64,000 nt of DNA from Ruminiclostridium cellobioparum DSM 1351 = ATCC 15832 (lineage in GTDB: Bacteria; Bacillota; Clostridia; Acetivibrionales; DSM-1351): contig NZ_JHYD01000009.1 of the NCBI RefSeq assembly GCF_000621505.1, forward strand, positions 124,001 to 188,000, written 5' to 3'. This document shows, in pieces, positions 7,457 through 16,112 of this stretch. How positions within the stretch are numbered: position 1 is the stretch's first letter; each line of letters starts with the position of its first letter. Under the pieces are notes generated by a model. The model saw only the letters and a list, made by a program, of their open reading frames with translations, ran no database searches and was not told where the DNA came from. A program made the position numbers and the translations under genes.

Positions 7457-8392
7457 TTATTTTAATAATTCCTCTAAAGTTGCATTGAGGCTGTCAAGAT
7501 TTTCAACATTGAGAACTTTTACATCCTTGTTTATTTTCTTTACAAAACCGCTGAGAACCTTTCCCGGTCCTATTTCAACAAAGGTGTCCACACCCTGCTC
7601 CAGCATGGTTTTTACACAATTCTCCCACAAAACAGAATTGCTTACCTGATTTATTAAAGTAGTTTTGACCTCATCCCTGTTTGTTACACATTGTGCCGTA
7701 ACATTGACAATAACGGGTACCTTAATATCATTTAATGTGATTTTCTCCAGTTCTGCCGCAAGCTTTTCGCCTGCCGGTTTCAACAGACTGCAGTGGAATG
7801 GCGCGCTTACAGGCAGCATCATAGCCCGCTTTGCACCCTTTGCCTTGCAAAGCTCATTGGCTTTTTCCACCGCTGCAACTTCTCCGGCAATTGCAAGCTG
7901 GCCGGGGCAGTTAAAGTTTGCAGGTTCGCAAACGCCAACAGCAGATGCCTCCTTGCAGCTTTCAATTACAGAGTCATTGTCAAGGCCGATTATAGCCGAC
8001 ATTGCACCAACTCCCACAGGAACTGCTTCCTGCATGAATTTTCCTCTCTTTCTCACAAGAGCAACCGCATCTTTGAAGCCGATGGTACCTGCCGCAACAT
8101 GAGCAGCATATTCGCCAAGGCTCAAGCCCGCAACAAAATCAGGTTTGATTCCTTTTTCAAGCAGTGGCTGCATACATGCTACACTTGTAGTAACAATAGT
8201 CGGCTGAGTATTTTCGGTAATTTTTAAAGTTTCATCATCACCGTTAAAAATCATTTCTTTTATATCAAATCCTAATGCCTCAGCAGCTTCATTGAATATT
8301 GCGTCAGCGCTCTTGTATTGAGCTGCAATATCTTTACCCATGCCTACATACTGAGCTCCCTGTCCGGGAAATATAAAAGCCAATTTGCCCAT
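7457..8392 (-). CDS. fabD: Malonyl-CoA:ACP transacylase
   Basis: A 311-residue enzyme that loads malonyl groups onto ACP. It opens with MGKLAFIFPGQGAQYVGMG. The nucleophile is S91 (AGLSLGEYAAH) and the partner His is H200 (SAPFHCSLL). An ATG four codons upstream (8404) overlaps the ribosome-binding site TTGGAGG, so 8392 is the start. It lies between fabH and fabG in the FapR-controlled cluster. Confidence 0.96.
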   Translation of the reverse strand: MGKLAFIFPGQGAQYVGMGKDIAAQYKSADAIFNEAAEALGFDIKEMIFNGDDETLKITENTQPTIVTTSVACMQPLLEKGIKPDFVAGLSLGEYAAHVAAGTIGFKDAVALVRKRGKFMQEAVPVGVGAMSAIIGLDNDSVIESCKEASAVGVCEPANFNCPGQLAIAGEVAAVEKANELCKAKGAKRAMMLPVSAPFHCSLLKPAGEKLAAELEKITLNDIKVPVIVNVTAQCVTNRDEVKTTLINQVSNSVLWENCVKTMLEQGVDTFVEIGPGKVLSGFVKKINKDVKVLNVENLDSLNATLEELLK

Positions 8393-8424
8393 ACAAACCT
8401 CCAAGTTAATATTATAAAATCAAA

Positions 8425-9426
8425 TTATTTAGCCCATTTCAATGCTATGGAGCCCCAGGTCAAACCGCCGCCAAAGCCGACTAACACCATATTGTCGCCT
8501 TTTTTGAACTTTCCTTCCCTGTTTGCTTCATCCATAGCAACCGGAATTGACGCAGATGATATATTCCCGTATTTTTGTATGACGTAATGCAGCTTTTCAT
8601 CTGCAATACCCAGCTTTTTTATGGCTCCGTCAATAATCCTGGTATTTGCCTGGTGAGGGAAGATGTAATCCAGGTCCTCAACTGACATATTCACATCTTC
8701 AAGTACTTTTACGGTTGCTGAAGACATGGCTTTTACAGCAAATTTAAATACTTCGGTTCCATCCATCCAGATTGAATTGTATTTCTCATTCGGCCTTTTT
8801 ACTTTTTCAGCCTCAGTAAGGTAGAGATTTGGTATTGTTATATTCATACCTGCCGTACCATCTGATCCAAGATAGGAATTAAGTATTCCATGGCCTTCAT
8901 CAACTTCTCCGAGAACTGCCGCACCGGCGCCGTCGCCAAAGAGCACGCAGGTATTTCTGTCTTTCCAGTCCACAACCTTTGAAAGTCCTTCACAGCCGAT
9001 GACAAGCGCCTGTTTAAAGATTCCGTTGGCAATAAACTGCTGGGCAGTTACCAGTCCGTATATAAAGCCCGTGCATGCGGCATTTAAATCAAAGGCCGTT
9101 GCATTGCGGGCTCCTATTGCACCCTGGATTATACATGCTATTGATGGGGTCATATAGTCAGGTGATTCTGTTGCCAGAATTATAAGATCTATGTCTTCTG
9201 CCTGTACATTTGCATTTTCCAATGCTTTTCTGGCCGCCTCGATTCCCAGCTTATAGGCAGGCTCGTCGTCTCTTAGAATTCTTCTTTCGGAAATTCCAGT
9301 TCTTTTGATAATCCACTCATGAGATGTCTCAACCATTTGCTCCAAATCACTGTTTGTGAGCACTTTTTCGGGTAAACAGCTTCCTGTCCCCAATATTCCT
9401 ACGTTTTTAGTCGATATCGTCTTCAG
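8425..9426 (-). CDS. fabH: 3-oxoacyl-ACP synthase III (KAS III); probable CTG start
   Basis: This enzyme starts fatty-acid synthesis by joining acetyl-CoA and malonyl-ACP. Key residues are Cys in LNAACTGFIYG, His in FPHQANTRI and Asn in YGNISSASIP. The first conventional start is a TTG at 9393, which has no properly spaced ribosome-binding site and removes the usual first beta strand (VGILGTGS). In the same frame, a CTG at 9424-9426 lies six bases after GGAGGTGA and gives (M)KTISTKNVGILGTGSCLP. That start makes a 333-residue protein overlapping plsX by 20 bp. The CTG start is inferred; the gene call is secure. Confidence 0.93.
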   Translation of the reverse strand: MKTISTKNVGILGTGSCLPEKVLTNSDLEQMVETSHEWIIKRTGISERRILRDDEPAYKLGIEAARKALENANVQAEDIDLIILATESPDYMTPSIACIIQGAIGARNATAFDLNAACTGFIYGLVTAQQFIANGIFKQALVIGCEGLSKVVDWKDRNTCVLFGDGAGAAVLGEVDEGHGILNSYLGSDGTAGMNITIPNLYLTEAEKVKRPNEKYNSIWMDGTEVFKFAVKAMSSATVKVLEDVNMSVEDLDYIFPHQANTRIIDGAIKKLGIADEKLHYVIQKYGNISSASIPVAMDEANREGKFKKGDNMVLVGFGGGLTWGSIALKWAK

Positions 9427-10435
9427 AGGGCTTCACCTCCATGTTTTTGAATTGTTGATTAATTTCTTCCACAATGCCATATTTAATTAAAGGTATTGTT
9501 CTTTTCAAAATTGCAGTTCTGATTGTCTTTGCTTTTGAAGATCCATGACTTTTTATCACAAGTCCGTTTATCCCCAGAACAGGTGCGCCTGAGAGTTCAT
9601 CGGCATCAAATTTGTTTTTGAAATCCTTGAAAAAAGGCTTTATCAGAAGATAGCATATTTTTGTCAGGAGATTTTTTGTAAATATTTTCTTCAGTTCCCT
9701 CAGGAAAAGATCACCGGCACCTTCATATAACTTCAGCGCAACATTTCCCACATATCCGTCACATACGGCAACGTCCACATCACCGCCGGGGATATCATTT
9801 CCTTCTATATTACCTGCAAAATTGACAGCTGATGAAGATAAGCTCCCAAAAGCCTGCTTTAAGGTATCATTTCCCTTTGCGTCCTCAGAACCCACATTCA
9901 GCAGTCCAACTTTCGGGTTTTCAAGATTAAAGAGCAATTTCATATAAATTGAACCCATGATACCGAACTGCACATAGTTTACAGGTCTGCAAACCGTATT
10001 CATACCGGCGTCAATTATCAGGCACATATCCTTTTTTGTGGGAACCAGCGCAGGCATTGTAGGCCTGTCAATACCCTTCATTCTGCCAACTATGAGCAAA
10101 GCTCCCGCCATGAGGGCACCGGTATTTCCTGCCGACAGGAAAGCGTCACCCTTTTTTTCTTTTAAAAGCTTCAAACCGACAACCATTGATGAGTCTTTTT
10201 TACTTCTAATGGCTTTTGTGGGAGTATCACTGCCGGTAATTACTTCTGCGGCATTTACTATTTCAATTCTGTCTCTGTTGTAATCCCTTTTACCTAACTT
10301 TTCCTCTATAATTTCCTGCATTCCGACTAATGTGATTTTAAAACCGTCCTGCCTATCCAAAGCTTCAATGCATCCGTCAATAACAGCATCAGGAGCATTG
10401 TCGCCGCCCATAGCATCAACAATAATATTTATCAT
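9407..10435 (-). CDS. plsX: Phosphate acyltransferase PlsX
   Basis: A 342-residue enzyme that makes acyl-phosphate from acyl-ACP, feeding PlsY and phospholipid synthesis. Family blocks include MINIIVDAMGGDNAP at the start, FLSAGNTGALMAGAL, DAGMNTVCRP and GNIEGNDIPGGDVDVAVCDG. The start at 10435 matches the usual PlsX N-terminus; an upstream in-frame ATG at 10468 would add a non-conserved extension. GGAGG lies 13 bases before the ATG, a little far. It follows fapR and its 3' end carries the ribosome-binding site of fabH. Confidence 0.96.
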   Translation of the reverse strand: MINIIVDAMGGDNAPDAVIDGCIEALDRQDGFKITLVGMQEIIEEKLGKRDYNRDRIEIVNAAEVITGSDTPTKAIRSKKDSSMVVGLKLLKEKKGDAFLSAGNTGALMAGALLIVGRMKGIDRPTMPALVPTKKDMCLIIDAGMNTVCRPVNYVQFGIMGSIYMKLLFNLENPKVGLLNVGSEDAKGNDTLKQAFGSLSSSAVNFAGNIEGNDIPGGDVDVAVCDGYVGNVALKLYEGAGDLFLRELKKIFTKNLLTKICYLLIKPFFKDFKNKFDADELSGAPVLGINGLVIKSHGSSKAKTIRTAILKRTIPLIKYGIVEEINQQFKNMEVKPSEDDID

Positions 10436-10507
10436 AATTTTAAATATCCTCCAATTAATAAGGAACAAGTATGTAATAACCTCTTTTATTTGTTTCTATA
10501 ATAGTTA

Positions 10508-11098
10508 TTACTTGCTTTGCTGTTCCCTTACAGTGCTTTTATCTATTGTGACCAGTATAAATTTACCTCTGAAGACTTCTACAGTTTTCTCATATATTTT
10601 TACCCAAACAATAAATCTATTCTTTCTGGAGTCTCTTACTTCAGCCTTTGCAACCAGCTTTGCACCAGAGTATACCGGTATTTTGTACTTTATGTTGGCT
10701 ATCCCTACCAGTGCAACCTGTGCATCTATGACCGCTATGGCCAGAGTCTCTGCAAGTGAGTAAATATAGTGTCCTCTGACAATATGTGTTTTCTCAAAGG
10801 CCATCGTACTGTTTGTTTCCATAAGTGAAATGGCGCTCTGTCCCAGTTGTAGATCAATCAACTCTCCGATAAATTCCTTGCCTTCAATAGATTTAAGCTT
10901 TTCCTGATTGGATTCGGCAACATGCTTAATTCTTTCTCTGAGCTCCGGAATACCAAGCTCCAGTCTATCCAATCTTATAGTCGGCACACTTACCTTAAAA
11001 AAATCAGCCAATTCTTCATCTGTTAAAAACGGGTCATACTTGATTTTTTCAAGTAGAATTTTCTGTCTCTGTTGTTTCTGTGAAGACGATCTGCTCAC
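10508..11098 (-). CDS. fapR: Fatty acid and phospholipid biosynthesis regulator FapR
   Basis: A 196-residue repressor whose ligand in Bacillus is malonyl-CoA. The N-terminal part (about 1-60) is a DeoR-like helix-turn-helix (DEELADFFKVSVPTIRLDRL); the rest is a hot-dog domain that binds malonyl-CoA (NSTMAFEKTHIVRGHYIYS). The GTG at 11098 is preferred over an earlier GTG at 11110, because AAGGGGTG overlaps the latter and is well spaced for the former. A FapR box and sigma-A promoter lie directly upstream, so it is probably autoregulated. Confidence 0.93.
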   Translation of the reverse strand: MSRSSSQKQQRQKILLEKIKYDPFLTDEELADFFKVSVPTIRLDRLELGIPELRERIKHVAESNQEKLKSIEGKEFIGELIDLQLGQSAISLMETNSTMAFEKTHIVRGHYIYSLAETLAIAVIDAQVALVGIANIKYKIPVYSGAKLVAKAEVRDSRKNRFIVWVKIYEKTVEVFRGKFILVTIDKSTVREQQSK

Positions 11099-11127
11099 TA
11101 ACAACCACACCCCTTATAATAATTATA

Positions 11128-11146
11128 ATTATTACCAGATACTAAT
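11128..11146. promoter_or_regulatory. FapR operator
   Basis: ATTATTACCAGATACTAAT closely matches the Bacillus FapR box (ATTAGTACCTGGTACTAAT type) and is nearly palindromic. It lies about 14 bp downstream of the -10 of the fapR promoter, so bound FapR would block transcription of fapR-plsX-fabHDG-acpP. Confidence 0.8.
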
Positions 11147-11159
11147 TGCTGATAACAAA

Positions 11160-11188
11160 ATTATATATTAACTTTATTATTATTGCAA
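11160..11188 (-). promoter_or_regulatory. Sigma-A promoter of the fapR-fab operon
   Basis: Minus strand: TTGCAA at 11183-11188, a 17-bp spacer and TATAAT at 11160-11165. The FapR box overlaps the expected transcription start region. Confidence 0.75.
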
Positions 11189-11410
11189 CTATTTTCTAAT
11201 AATATTACCTGAATTTACTACGTTCCATATGGTCCGGCACACACAGAGAGATACTTTCCGGAGTTTCGGCCCATAAAAACAATAGCCTGTCCTGCAAGTC
11301 AGAAACCTGAAAGGAAGAATTTATTTATGACCTACACATAATATTATACAATAAATCTTCTTCCTATTCACAAAGTGATTTTATATTTAATTTATTTCCT
11401 TATGTTTGTT

Positions 11411-11478
11411 AAAAAAAGATGAGCCGCCCGGTATGGCCAACCGGGCAAAAAGGAATAGCCGCAAGTATTTACGGCTAT
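11411..11478 (-). terminator. Tandem hairpins after pgsA
   Basis: Reading on the minus strand after the pgsA stop, ATAGCCG/CGGCTAT (11455-11478) is followed by GCCCGGT/ACCGGGC (11426-11446). A T-run complement lies at 11411-11417, eight bases beyond the second stem. It probably ends pgsA transcription. The remaining DNA, 11189-11410, shows no gene or clear signal. Confidence 0.55.
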
Positions 11479-11496
11479 GAATGGTGTCATATTAAT

Positions 11497-12117
11497 TTAC
11501 ATTTCATCGGGTTTTATTACTTTTATATTCTTTGCAAAAAAATCAATTCCCGAATAAATAGTTACAACTACAGCAATAAACATAAGATAAGCATCTATTT
11601 GAATATCTGTGAACAATGAAAACGGGAAATTATTTAACAATGCTACCGATACTGCTACAGTCTGACAAACCATTTTTATTTTTCCAGATTTGTTGGCAGC
11701 AACCACCTGGCCTTCACCAGCAGCCACCAATCTCATCCCGGTTACAAGTAATTCTCTTGAAATTATTATCATGGCGGCCCAGCCTGTAACAACCTCTCTC
11801 TGTACCAGTGCTATCAACGCGGCAGTTATAAGCAATTTATCGGCTATGGGATCAAGAAATTTTCCAAAGGCGGTTACCATCTTGTGTTTTCTTGCTATAT
11901 ACCCGTCAACACCGTCGGTACTTGCTGCCAGAATGAACAGTGCGGCTGCCACATAAGTGCCGTAGCTGTTTATAAATTTATTGATTTCAAGCATCTCATT
12001 CCTGATAAAAGACAAAAGCGGAAGATTAACAGTGGCATCCGGTATTGGTATTACAAAAATCATGAACAGTGGAACTAAAGCTATTCTGGATATTGTTATT
12101 TTATTTGGTAAGTTCAT
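11497..12117 (-). CDS. pgsA: CDP-diacylglycerol--glycerol-3-phosphate 3-phosphatidyltransferase
   Basis: A 206-residue membrane enzyme that makes phosphatidylglycerol phosphate. The CDP-alcohol phosphotransferase signature is complete: DG-x2-AR-x8-G-x3-D-x3-D within TDGVDGYIARKHKMV and AFGKFLDPIAD. Several hydrophobic segments surround it. The start MNLPNKITISRI is conserved in the family. An upstream start at 12153 is rejected because it would translate a hairpin and the GGGAGA site. It is separated from the upstream rimO by a terminator. Confidence 0.94.
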   Translation of the reverse strand: MNLPNKITISRIALVPLFMIFVIPIPDATVNLPLLSFIRNEMLEINKFINSYGTYVAAALFILAASTDGVDGYIARKHKMVTAFGKFLDPIADKLLITAALIALVQREVVTGWAAMIIISRELLVTGMRLVAAGEGQVVAANKSGKIKMVCQTVAVSVALLNNFPFSLFTDIQIDAYLMFIAVVVTIYSGIDFFAKNIKVIKPDEM

Positions 12118-12131
12118 TATAATCTCCCATC

Positions 12132-12148
12132 TACGCGCATAGCGCGTA
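12132..12148. repeat. Hairpin joined to the pgsA ribosome-binding site
   Basis: TACGCGC-ATA-GCGCGTA is a perfect palindrome ending directly before GATGGGAG, the ribosome-binding region of pgsA. Similar GC-rich hairpins precede GGATGGAG at iorA (26520-26535) and at the SCIFF maturase gene (63876-63906). Confidence 0.6.
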
Positions 12149-12162
12149 CGCAAATAGTAATG

Positions 12163-12184
12163 AAAAGCCGCTATGCGGGTTTTT
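12163..12184 (-). terminator. Terminator between rimO and pgsA
   Basis: AAAAGCCGC-TAT-GCGGGTTTT forms a short stem with T-runs on both sides, 40 bp after the rimO stop. Confidence 0.6.
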
Positions 12185-12223
12185 GCTGCGTGAAATGCAC
12201 AAATGAATGCTCAAATATATTTT

Positions 12224-13552
12224 TCACGCTATGACCTCTCCTATCAAATCATAATCTTCTGAATTTAAAATTCTGGTTTCAACAAAACACCCGGTTTCCA
12301 ATGGTTCAGGACTTGTAAAATACACTGTCCCATCAATTTCAGGAGCTTCTGCATAAGTTCGTCCATAATAGAATATACCATCATCGGCAATCCCGTCAAC
12401 AATGGCTTTATAAACTTTCCCAATTCTTTTGGCATTTATTTCCTTGCTGATTGAATTTTGCAGTTCTAATATTGTTTTTTGCCGCTTTACCTTGATATTT
12501 TTTCTTATTTGCCCTTTCATCCTGGCTGCAGGCGTTCCTTCTTCCTTTGAATAGGTGAATACACCCAGCCTGTCAAACCTGAATTCCCGAACAAAATCAG
12601 CCAGCTGCTGAAAATCCTCTTCTGTTTCCCCGGGAAAACCGACTATCAATGAAGTTCTTATTGAAATACCCTCTACCTTTTCCCGGAGCCCGGTAAGAGC
12701 ATTTCTGATTTCGGCTATTGTTCCCCTTCTTCCCATCAGCTTCAATATCCTGTCAGAGGCATGCTGAACCGGAATATCCATGTATTTGCAAACCTTTGGA
12801 TTTGAAGAGACCTCCTCTATCAATTCATCGTCAATTTCTTCGGGATAACAGTATAACAGTCTTATCCATTCAATTCCCTTAAGCTTTGACAATTCCCTTA
12901 TCAATTCCGGAAGCATTTTCCTGCCGTATATGTCAATGCCGTACCGTGTGGTATCCTGAGCCACAAGAATTAATTCCTTCACCCCGTTTTCGGCCAGAGC
13001 TTTGGCCTCTTTGACAAGGGCTTCAATTTTTCTGCTTCTGTAAGCTCCTCTTAAATATGGAATAATGCAATAGGTACAACGGTTGTCACAGCCTTCGGAT
13101 ATCTTCAGATAAACCGAATGTCCGGAGGACGAAATAATCCTCTCCTCATCCAGATAGTCTGTTTCATTAAGTTTTCCGTAGGAAACGACTTTTTCGCCCT
13201 GATATGCCCTGTTTATTACCTCTGCTATTTCCTTATAATTACCCGTTCCCAAAACGGCATCTACTTCCGGTATCAAGTCAAGGATTTTTTCCCTGTATCT
13301 TTCGGCCATACAGCCGGTAACTATGAGAACCTCACAGCTGCGTTTCTTTTCCTCTGCCATCTCAAGGATAGTATTTATTGATTCCTGCTGGGCAGATTCT
13401 ATAAAGCCGCAGGTGTTAACTATAAGGATGTCGGCATTCTCCTTATGGTTAACGATTTCGTAATCCGCATGTTTCAGCATACCCAGCATGATCTCGCTGT
13501 CCACCAGATTTTTCGGGCATCCTAAAGACACTATACCTATTTTTTTATTCAC
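12224..13552 (-). CDS. rimO: Ribosomal protein S12 methylthiotransferase RimO
   Basis: A radical SAM methylthiotransferase that modifies an aspartate of ribosomal protein S12. The N-terminal domain has the three cluster cysteines (VSLGCPKNLVDSE, NTCGFI, VTGCMAERY). The radical-SAM motif is CDNRCTYCIIP, and a TRAM domain ends the protein (about residues 375-442). RimO rather than MiaB is indicated by the opening and by the LRGAYRSR block. Start: TTG at 13555 and GTG at 13552 are adjacent; the GTG is better spaced from GAGGAG. A sigma-A promoter lies about 120 bp upstream. Confidence 0.93.
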   Translation of the reverse strand: MNKKIGIVSLGCPKNLVDSEIMLGMLKHADYEIVNHKENADILIVNTCGFIESAQQESINTILEMAEEKKRSCEVLIVTGCMAERYREKILDLIPEVDAVLGTGNYKEIAEVINRAYQGEKVVSYGKLNETDYLDEERIISSSGHSVYLKISEGCDNRCTYCIIPYLRGAYRSRKIEALVKEAKALAENGVKELILVAQDTTRYGIDIYGRKMLPELIRELSKLKGIEWIRLLYCYPEEIDDELIEEVSSNPKVCKYMDIPVQHASDRILKLMGRRGTIAEIRNALTGLREKVEGISIRTSLIVGFPGETEEDFQQLADFVREFRFDRLGVFTYSKEEGTPAARMKGQIRKNIKVKRQKTILELQNSISKEINAKRIGKVYKAIVDGIADDGIFYYGRTYAEAPEIDGTVYFTSPEPLETGCFVETRILNSEDYDLIGEVIA

Positions 13553-13669
13553 CAATTACACTCCTCAATTTTGTTTTATGTTATCTGCATCAAAAATTTA
13601 CAACGAATTCAGCCATATAGTACACAGAAGTCCTCAAATATTATTCTATAAAACAAGACTCTAGTAAAA

Positions 13670-13698
13670 ATTATTTAATAATATTAATAACTTGTCAA
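13670..13698 (-). promoter_or_regulatory. Sigma-A promoter of rimO
   Basis: Minus strand: TTGACA at 13693-13698, a 17-bp spacer and AATAAT at 13670-13675. The rest of the 305-bp gap between rimO and recX shows no gene. Confidence 0.6.
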
Positions 13699-13857
13699 TG
13701 TTTATAGAGAAATTTATATTTTTAAAATTCTTTCCTTTACAGCTTATGGTACAATAAGATTGTATTTAATTCTACAAATTTGGTAATTCGGTGATTATAT
13801 TTTCAGAATATGAAACATGTGACGAAATGTGCACAACGGCAATTTATGTTTAAAAAT

Positions 13858-14478
13858 TCAATCATCAGGTAGAAACTCACTGACAGCTTTTGATATCTGA
13901 CTGTAGCTGAATCCCCTGCTCATTAGAAAAATCTTCATTTTTTGAATGATTTTTTCATCAAAGCTGGTATACTTTGAATATCTTTTTCTTAAAAGTTGGA
14001 GGGCAACCTCCCCTTCATCAAGTTCAAACTCTTCAAGGGCACTGCTTATAATATCCTCCTTAATACCTTTCTGGCTCAATTCTATTGATAAGAGTTTGGC
14101 CGATTTCGGCTTAAGTTTTGATTTTTCAGATATGTATTTGCAGGCATAATTAAAGTCGTTTATATAGTTTATCTCCTTTAAACTGTCAATGACTTTTTCA
14201 ATTGTGCTTTCTTCATACCCCATATCCGAAAGCTTTTGGGACACCTCATATGCTGTGCGAAGCTTGGTGGCAAGAAAACTGACCCCAGCACTCCTGGCAG
14301 CAGCATAAACTTCAGTGTCCAATAAATATTTTAAAACTTCTTCCGTAATGCTTTTACCCTCTTTCAGTTCAAGCAGCTCAATACGCTTTTTGGGTAAACT
14401 GAAAGTAATATTGTTATCAAGGATTACGGCAGCCATTGAGGAAACTTTTTCATTCTTCTCTATCCCAATTATTCTCAT
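13858..14478 (-). CDS. recX: RecA regulator RecX
   Basis: A 206-residue protein matching the RecX family, which binds RecA filaments and tunes recombination. Helical repeats such as AARSAGVSFLATKLRTAYEV, LSDMGYEESTIEKVIDSL and LRKRYSKYTSFDEK are typical of its three-helix modules. AAGGGG precedes the ATG. It lies downstream of recA in the same orientation, but a MITE-like element and a hairpin stand between them. The C-terminal MKIFLMSRGFSYSQISKAV is well conserved. Confidence 0.88.
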   Translation of the reverse strand: MRIIGIEKNEKVSSMAAVILDNNITFSLPKKRIELLELKEGKSITEEVLKYLLDTEVYAAARSAGVSFLATKLRTAYEVSQKLSDMGYEESTIEKVIDSLKEINYINDFNYACKYISEKSKLKPKSAKLLSIELSQKGIKEDIISSALEEFELDEGEVALQLLRKRYSKYTSFDEKIIQKMKIFLMSRGFSYSQISKAVSEFLPDD

Positions 14479-14502
14479 AAAAACCCCTTACCAATTCTAA
14501 AA

Positions 14503-14552
14503 GGCATACCGGACAAACAAAGCCTGATAAGCGGGCTCTAATCCGGTATGCC
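14503..14552 (-). terminator. Cloverleaf-like hairpin upstream of recX
   Basis: GGCATACCGGA (14503-14513) pairs perfectly with TCCGGTATGCC (14542-14552). A smaller AGCC/GGCT stem lies in the loop. On the minus strand the stem is followed by TTTT. It may end the recA transcript before recX, or act as a recX leader. Confidence 0.6.
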
Positions 14553-14580
14553 AAAATAATTTGTGATTTTTTAATATTTA

Positions 14581-14965
14581 AATTAACACAATGTGCTAGT
14601 TAATTTAAATTTTGCTTTACGTGTGTGATTTTTTTATATCAAATGGTAACTTCCGTACTAACTTCATGAAATAAGAAGCCACCCAAAACAATTGCGAAAA
14701 TTGCATCGCCTCATTTAAAGCGGTTTTGCCGTCGCTCAAACTCGACATCCTGTCTCGATTTGAAGCTCAAAGCAGCATCCTGCTGCTTTGCCGGCAAAAT
14801 CGCTTTACCTTTGGCGGCAATTTTTTGCAATTATTTTTAACCGTGTCTCTTATTTCATGAAGTTGTCCTCGCGTACCATTTGATTTCAATTAAATTACTT
14901 AAATAAAGACATTACAGATAATAATTAACCTATTATGCTAATTGAAATATTGTTTTGCTTTGCAA
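14581..14965. repeat. MITE-like long hairpin element, copy 1
   Basis: This element of about 385 bp shares long stretches with 49439-49714, for example ATCAAATGGT and ACTTCCGTACTAACTTCAT. The two ends are inverted repeats: ATCAAATGG...AACTTCATGAAATAAGA near 14638-14675 and its complement near 14845-14885. It has no open reading frame. Copy 1 carries about 80 bp of extra central DNA with its own small palindromes (CGACATCCTGTCTCG, AGCAGCATCCTGCTGCT). It lies between recA and recX. Confidence 0.75.
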
Positions 14966-14996
14966 ATAGATTTATTTTTTGAAATCATTTAAATGA

Positions 14997-16031
14997 TCAG
15001 TCCAGTTCTTCCTCTTCAACTTCCTCCGCGGATTCTTTTGCTACAGGTGCCACTGTCATATTGCTTCTGACCAGCTTTTCTATTTCCATACACATTGCTG
15101 GATTTTCCTTCAGATATTGCTTTGCGTTTTCTCTTCCCTGTCCGATACGCTGCCCATTGTAGGAGAACCATGCACCGCTCTTGTTTACGATTTCACTGTT
15201 TACAGCTATGTCAAGGATACTGCCTTCTCTGGAAATACCTTCACCATAAACTATATCAAACTCCGCTTCTTTAAAGGGTGGTGCAATTTTATTTTTGACA
15301 ACCTTCACCCTGGTCCTGTTTCCTACCACTTCATTGGCCTGCTTGATGGATTCTATTCTTCTTACATCGAGACGTACCGAAGAGTAAAATTTTAAAGCTC
15401 GTCCTCCCGGAGTTGTCTCAGGGTTTCCGAACATAATACCGACCTTTTCACGAAGCTGATTTATAAATATGGATGTGGTCCTGGACTTGCTGATAACACC
15501 TGCCAGCTTTCTAAGTGCCTGGGACATAAGTCTGGCCTGCAGACCCACATGAGAATCACCCATCTCGCCGTCGATTTCCGCTTTTGGCACAAGAGCTGCT
15601 ACAGAGTCAACGACAATGACATCTATGGCTCCGCTTCGCACAAGAGCTTCTGTTATTTCCAGAGCCTGCTCCCCCGTATCGGGCTGTGAAACTATCAAAT
15701 TATCTATGTCAACCCCAAGTTTTTTTGCATAAACAGGATCAAGGGCATGCTCTGCATCAATAAATGCAGCCTCACCGCCCGCCTTTTGCGCTTCGGCAAT
15801 TATATGCAAGGCTACGGTCGTCTTACCTGAAGACTCCGGTCCATATATCTCAACAATTCTCCCCCTGGGCACTCCGCCAACGCCAAGAGCGATATCCAGG
15901 CTTAAGGATCCTGTGGGAATAACTTCTACGTTCATGTGTGCGTTCTCGCCCAATTTCATAACGGCGCCTTTGCCAAATTGTTTTTCTATCTGGCCAAGAG
16001 CCATTTCAAGTGCTTTTTTCTTTTCTAACAT
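14997..16031 (-). CDS. recA: Recombinase RecA
   Basis: A 344-residue ATPase that forms filaments on single-stranded DNA, drives strand exchange and triggers LexA self-cleavage. The Walker A motif is GPESSGKTT; other conserved parts are [17 protein letters not shown], the L1 region with [14 protein letters not shown] and [16 protein letters not shown]. The C-terminus is short and acidic ([12 protein letters not shown]). GAGGAGGTCA precedes the ATG. A consensus promoter and a perfect LexA box lie upstream. Confidence 0.98.
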   Translation of the reverse strand: MLEKKKALEMALGQIEKQFGKGAVMKLGENAHMNVEVIPTGSLSLDIALGVGGVPRGRIVEIYGPESSGKTTVALHIIAEAQKAGGEAAFIDAEHALDPVYAKKLGVDIDNLIVSQPDTGEQALEITEALVRSGAIDVIVVDSVAALVPKAEIDGEMGDSHVGLQARLMSQALRKLAGVISKSRTTSIFINQLREKVGIMFGNPETTPGGRALKFYSSVRLDVRRIESIKQANEVVGNRTRVKVVKNKIAPPFKEAEFDIVYGEGISREGSILDIAVNSEIVNKSGAWFSYNGQRIGQGRENAKQYLKENPAMCMEIEKLVRSNMTVAPVAKESAEEVEEEELD

Positions 16032-16053
16032 GGGGTGACCTCCTCACAATTAT

Positions 16054-16067
16054 AGAACATTTGTTCT
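16054..16067. promoter_or_regulatory. LexA (SOS) box of recA
   Basis: AGAACATTTGTTCT contains the perfect Firmicute core GAAC-N4-GTTC. It lies 6 bp downstream of the -10 element of the recA promoter, so bound LexA would block transcription start. Confidence 0.9.
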
Positions 16068-16073
16068 GTTTTT

Positions 16074-16102
16074 ATTATATAGATTTTTATTAATTAAGTC
16101 AA
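16074..16102 (-). promoter_or_regulatory. Sigma-A promoter of recA
   Basis: Minus strand: TTGACT at 16097-16102, a 17-bp spacer and TATAAT at 16074-16079. The LexA box follows directly. Confidence 0.85.
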
Positions 16103-16112
16103 CTTAAAATTT

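Noticed and set aside
11220-11330. Possible small minus-strand peptide or 6S-like RNA
   Set aside because: A short frame (MGRNSGKYLSVCAGPYGT) and some paired segments are seen, but neither a site for translation nor a recognisable RNA fold supports it.
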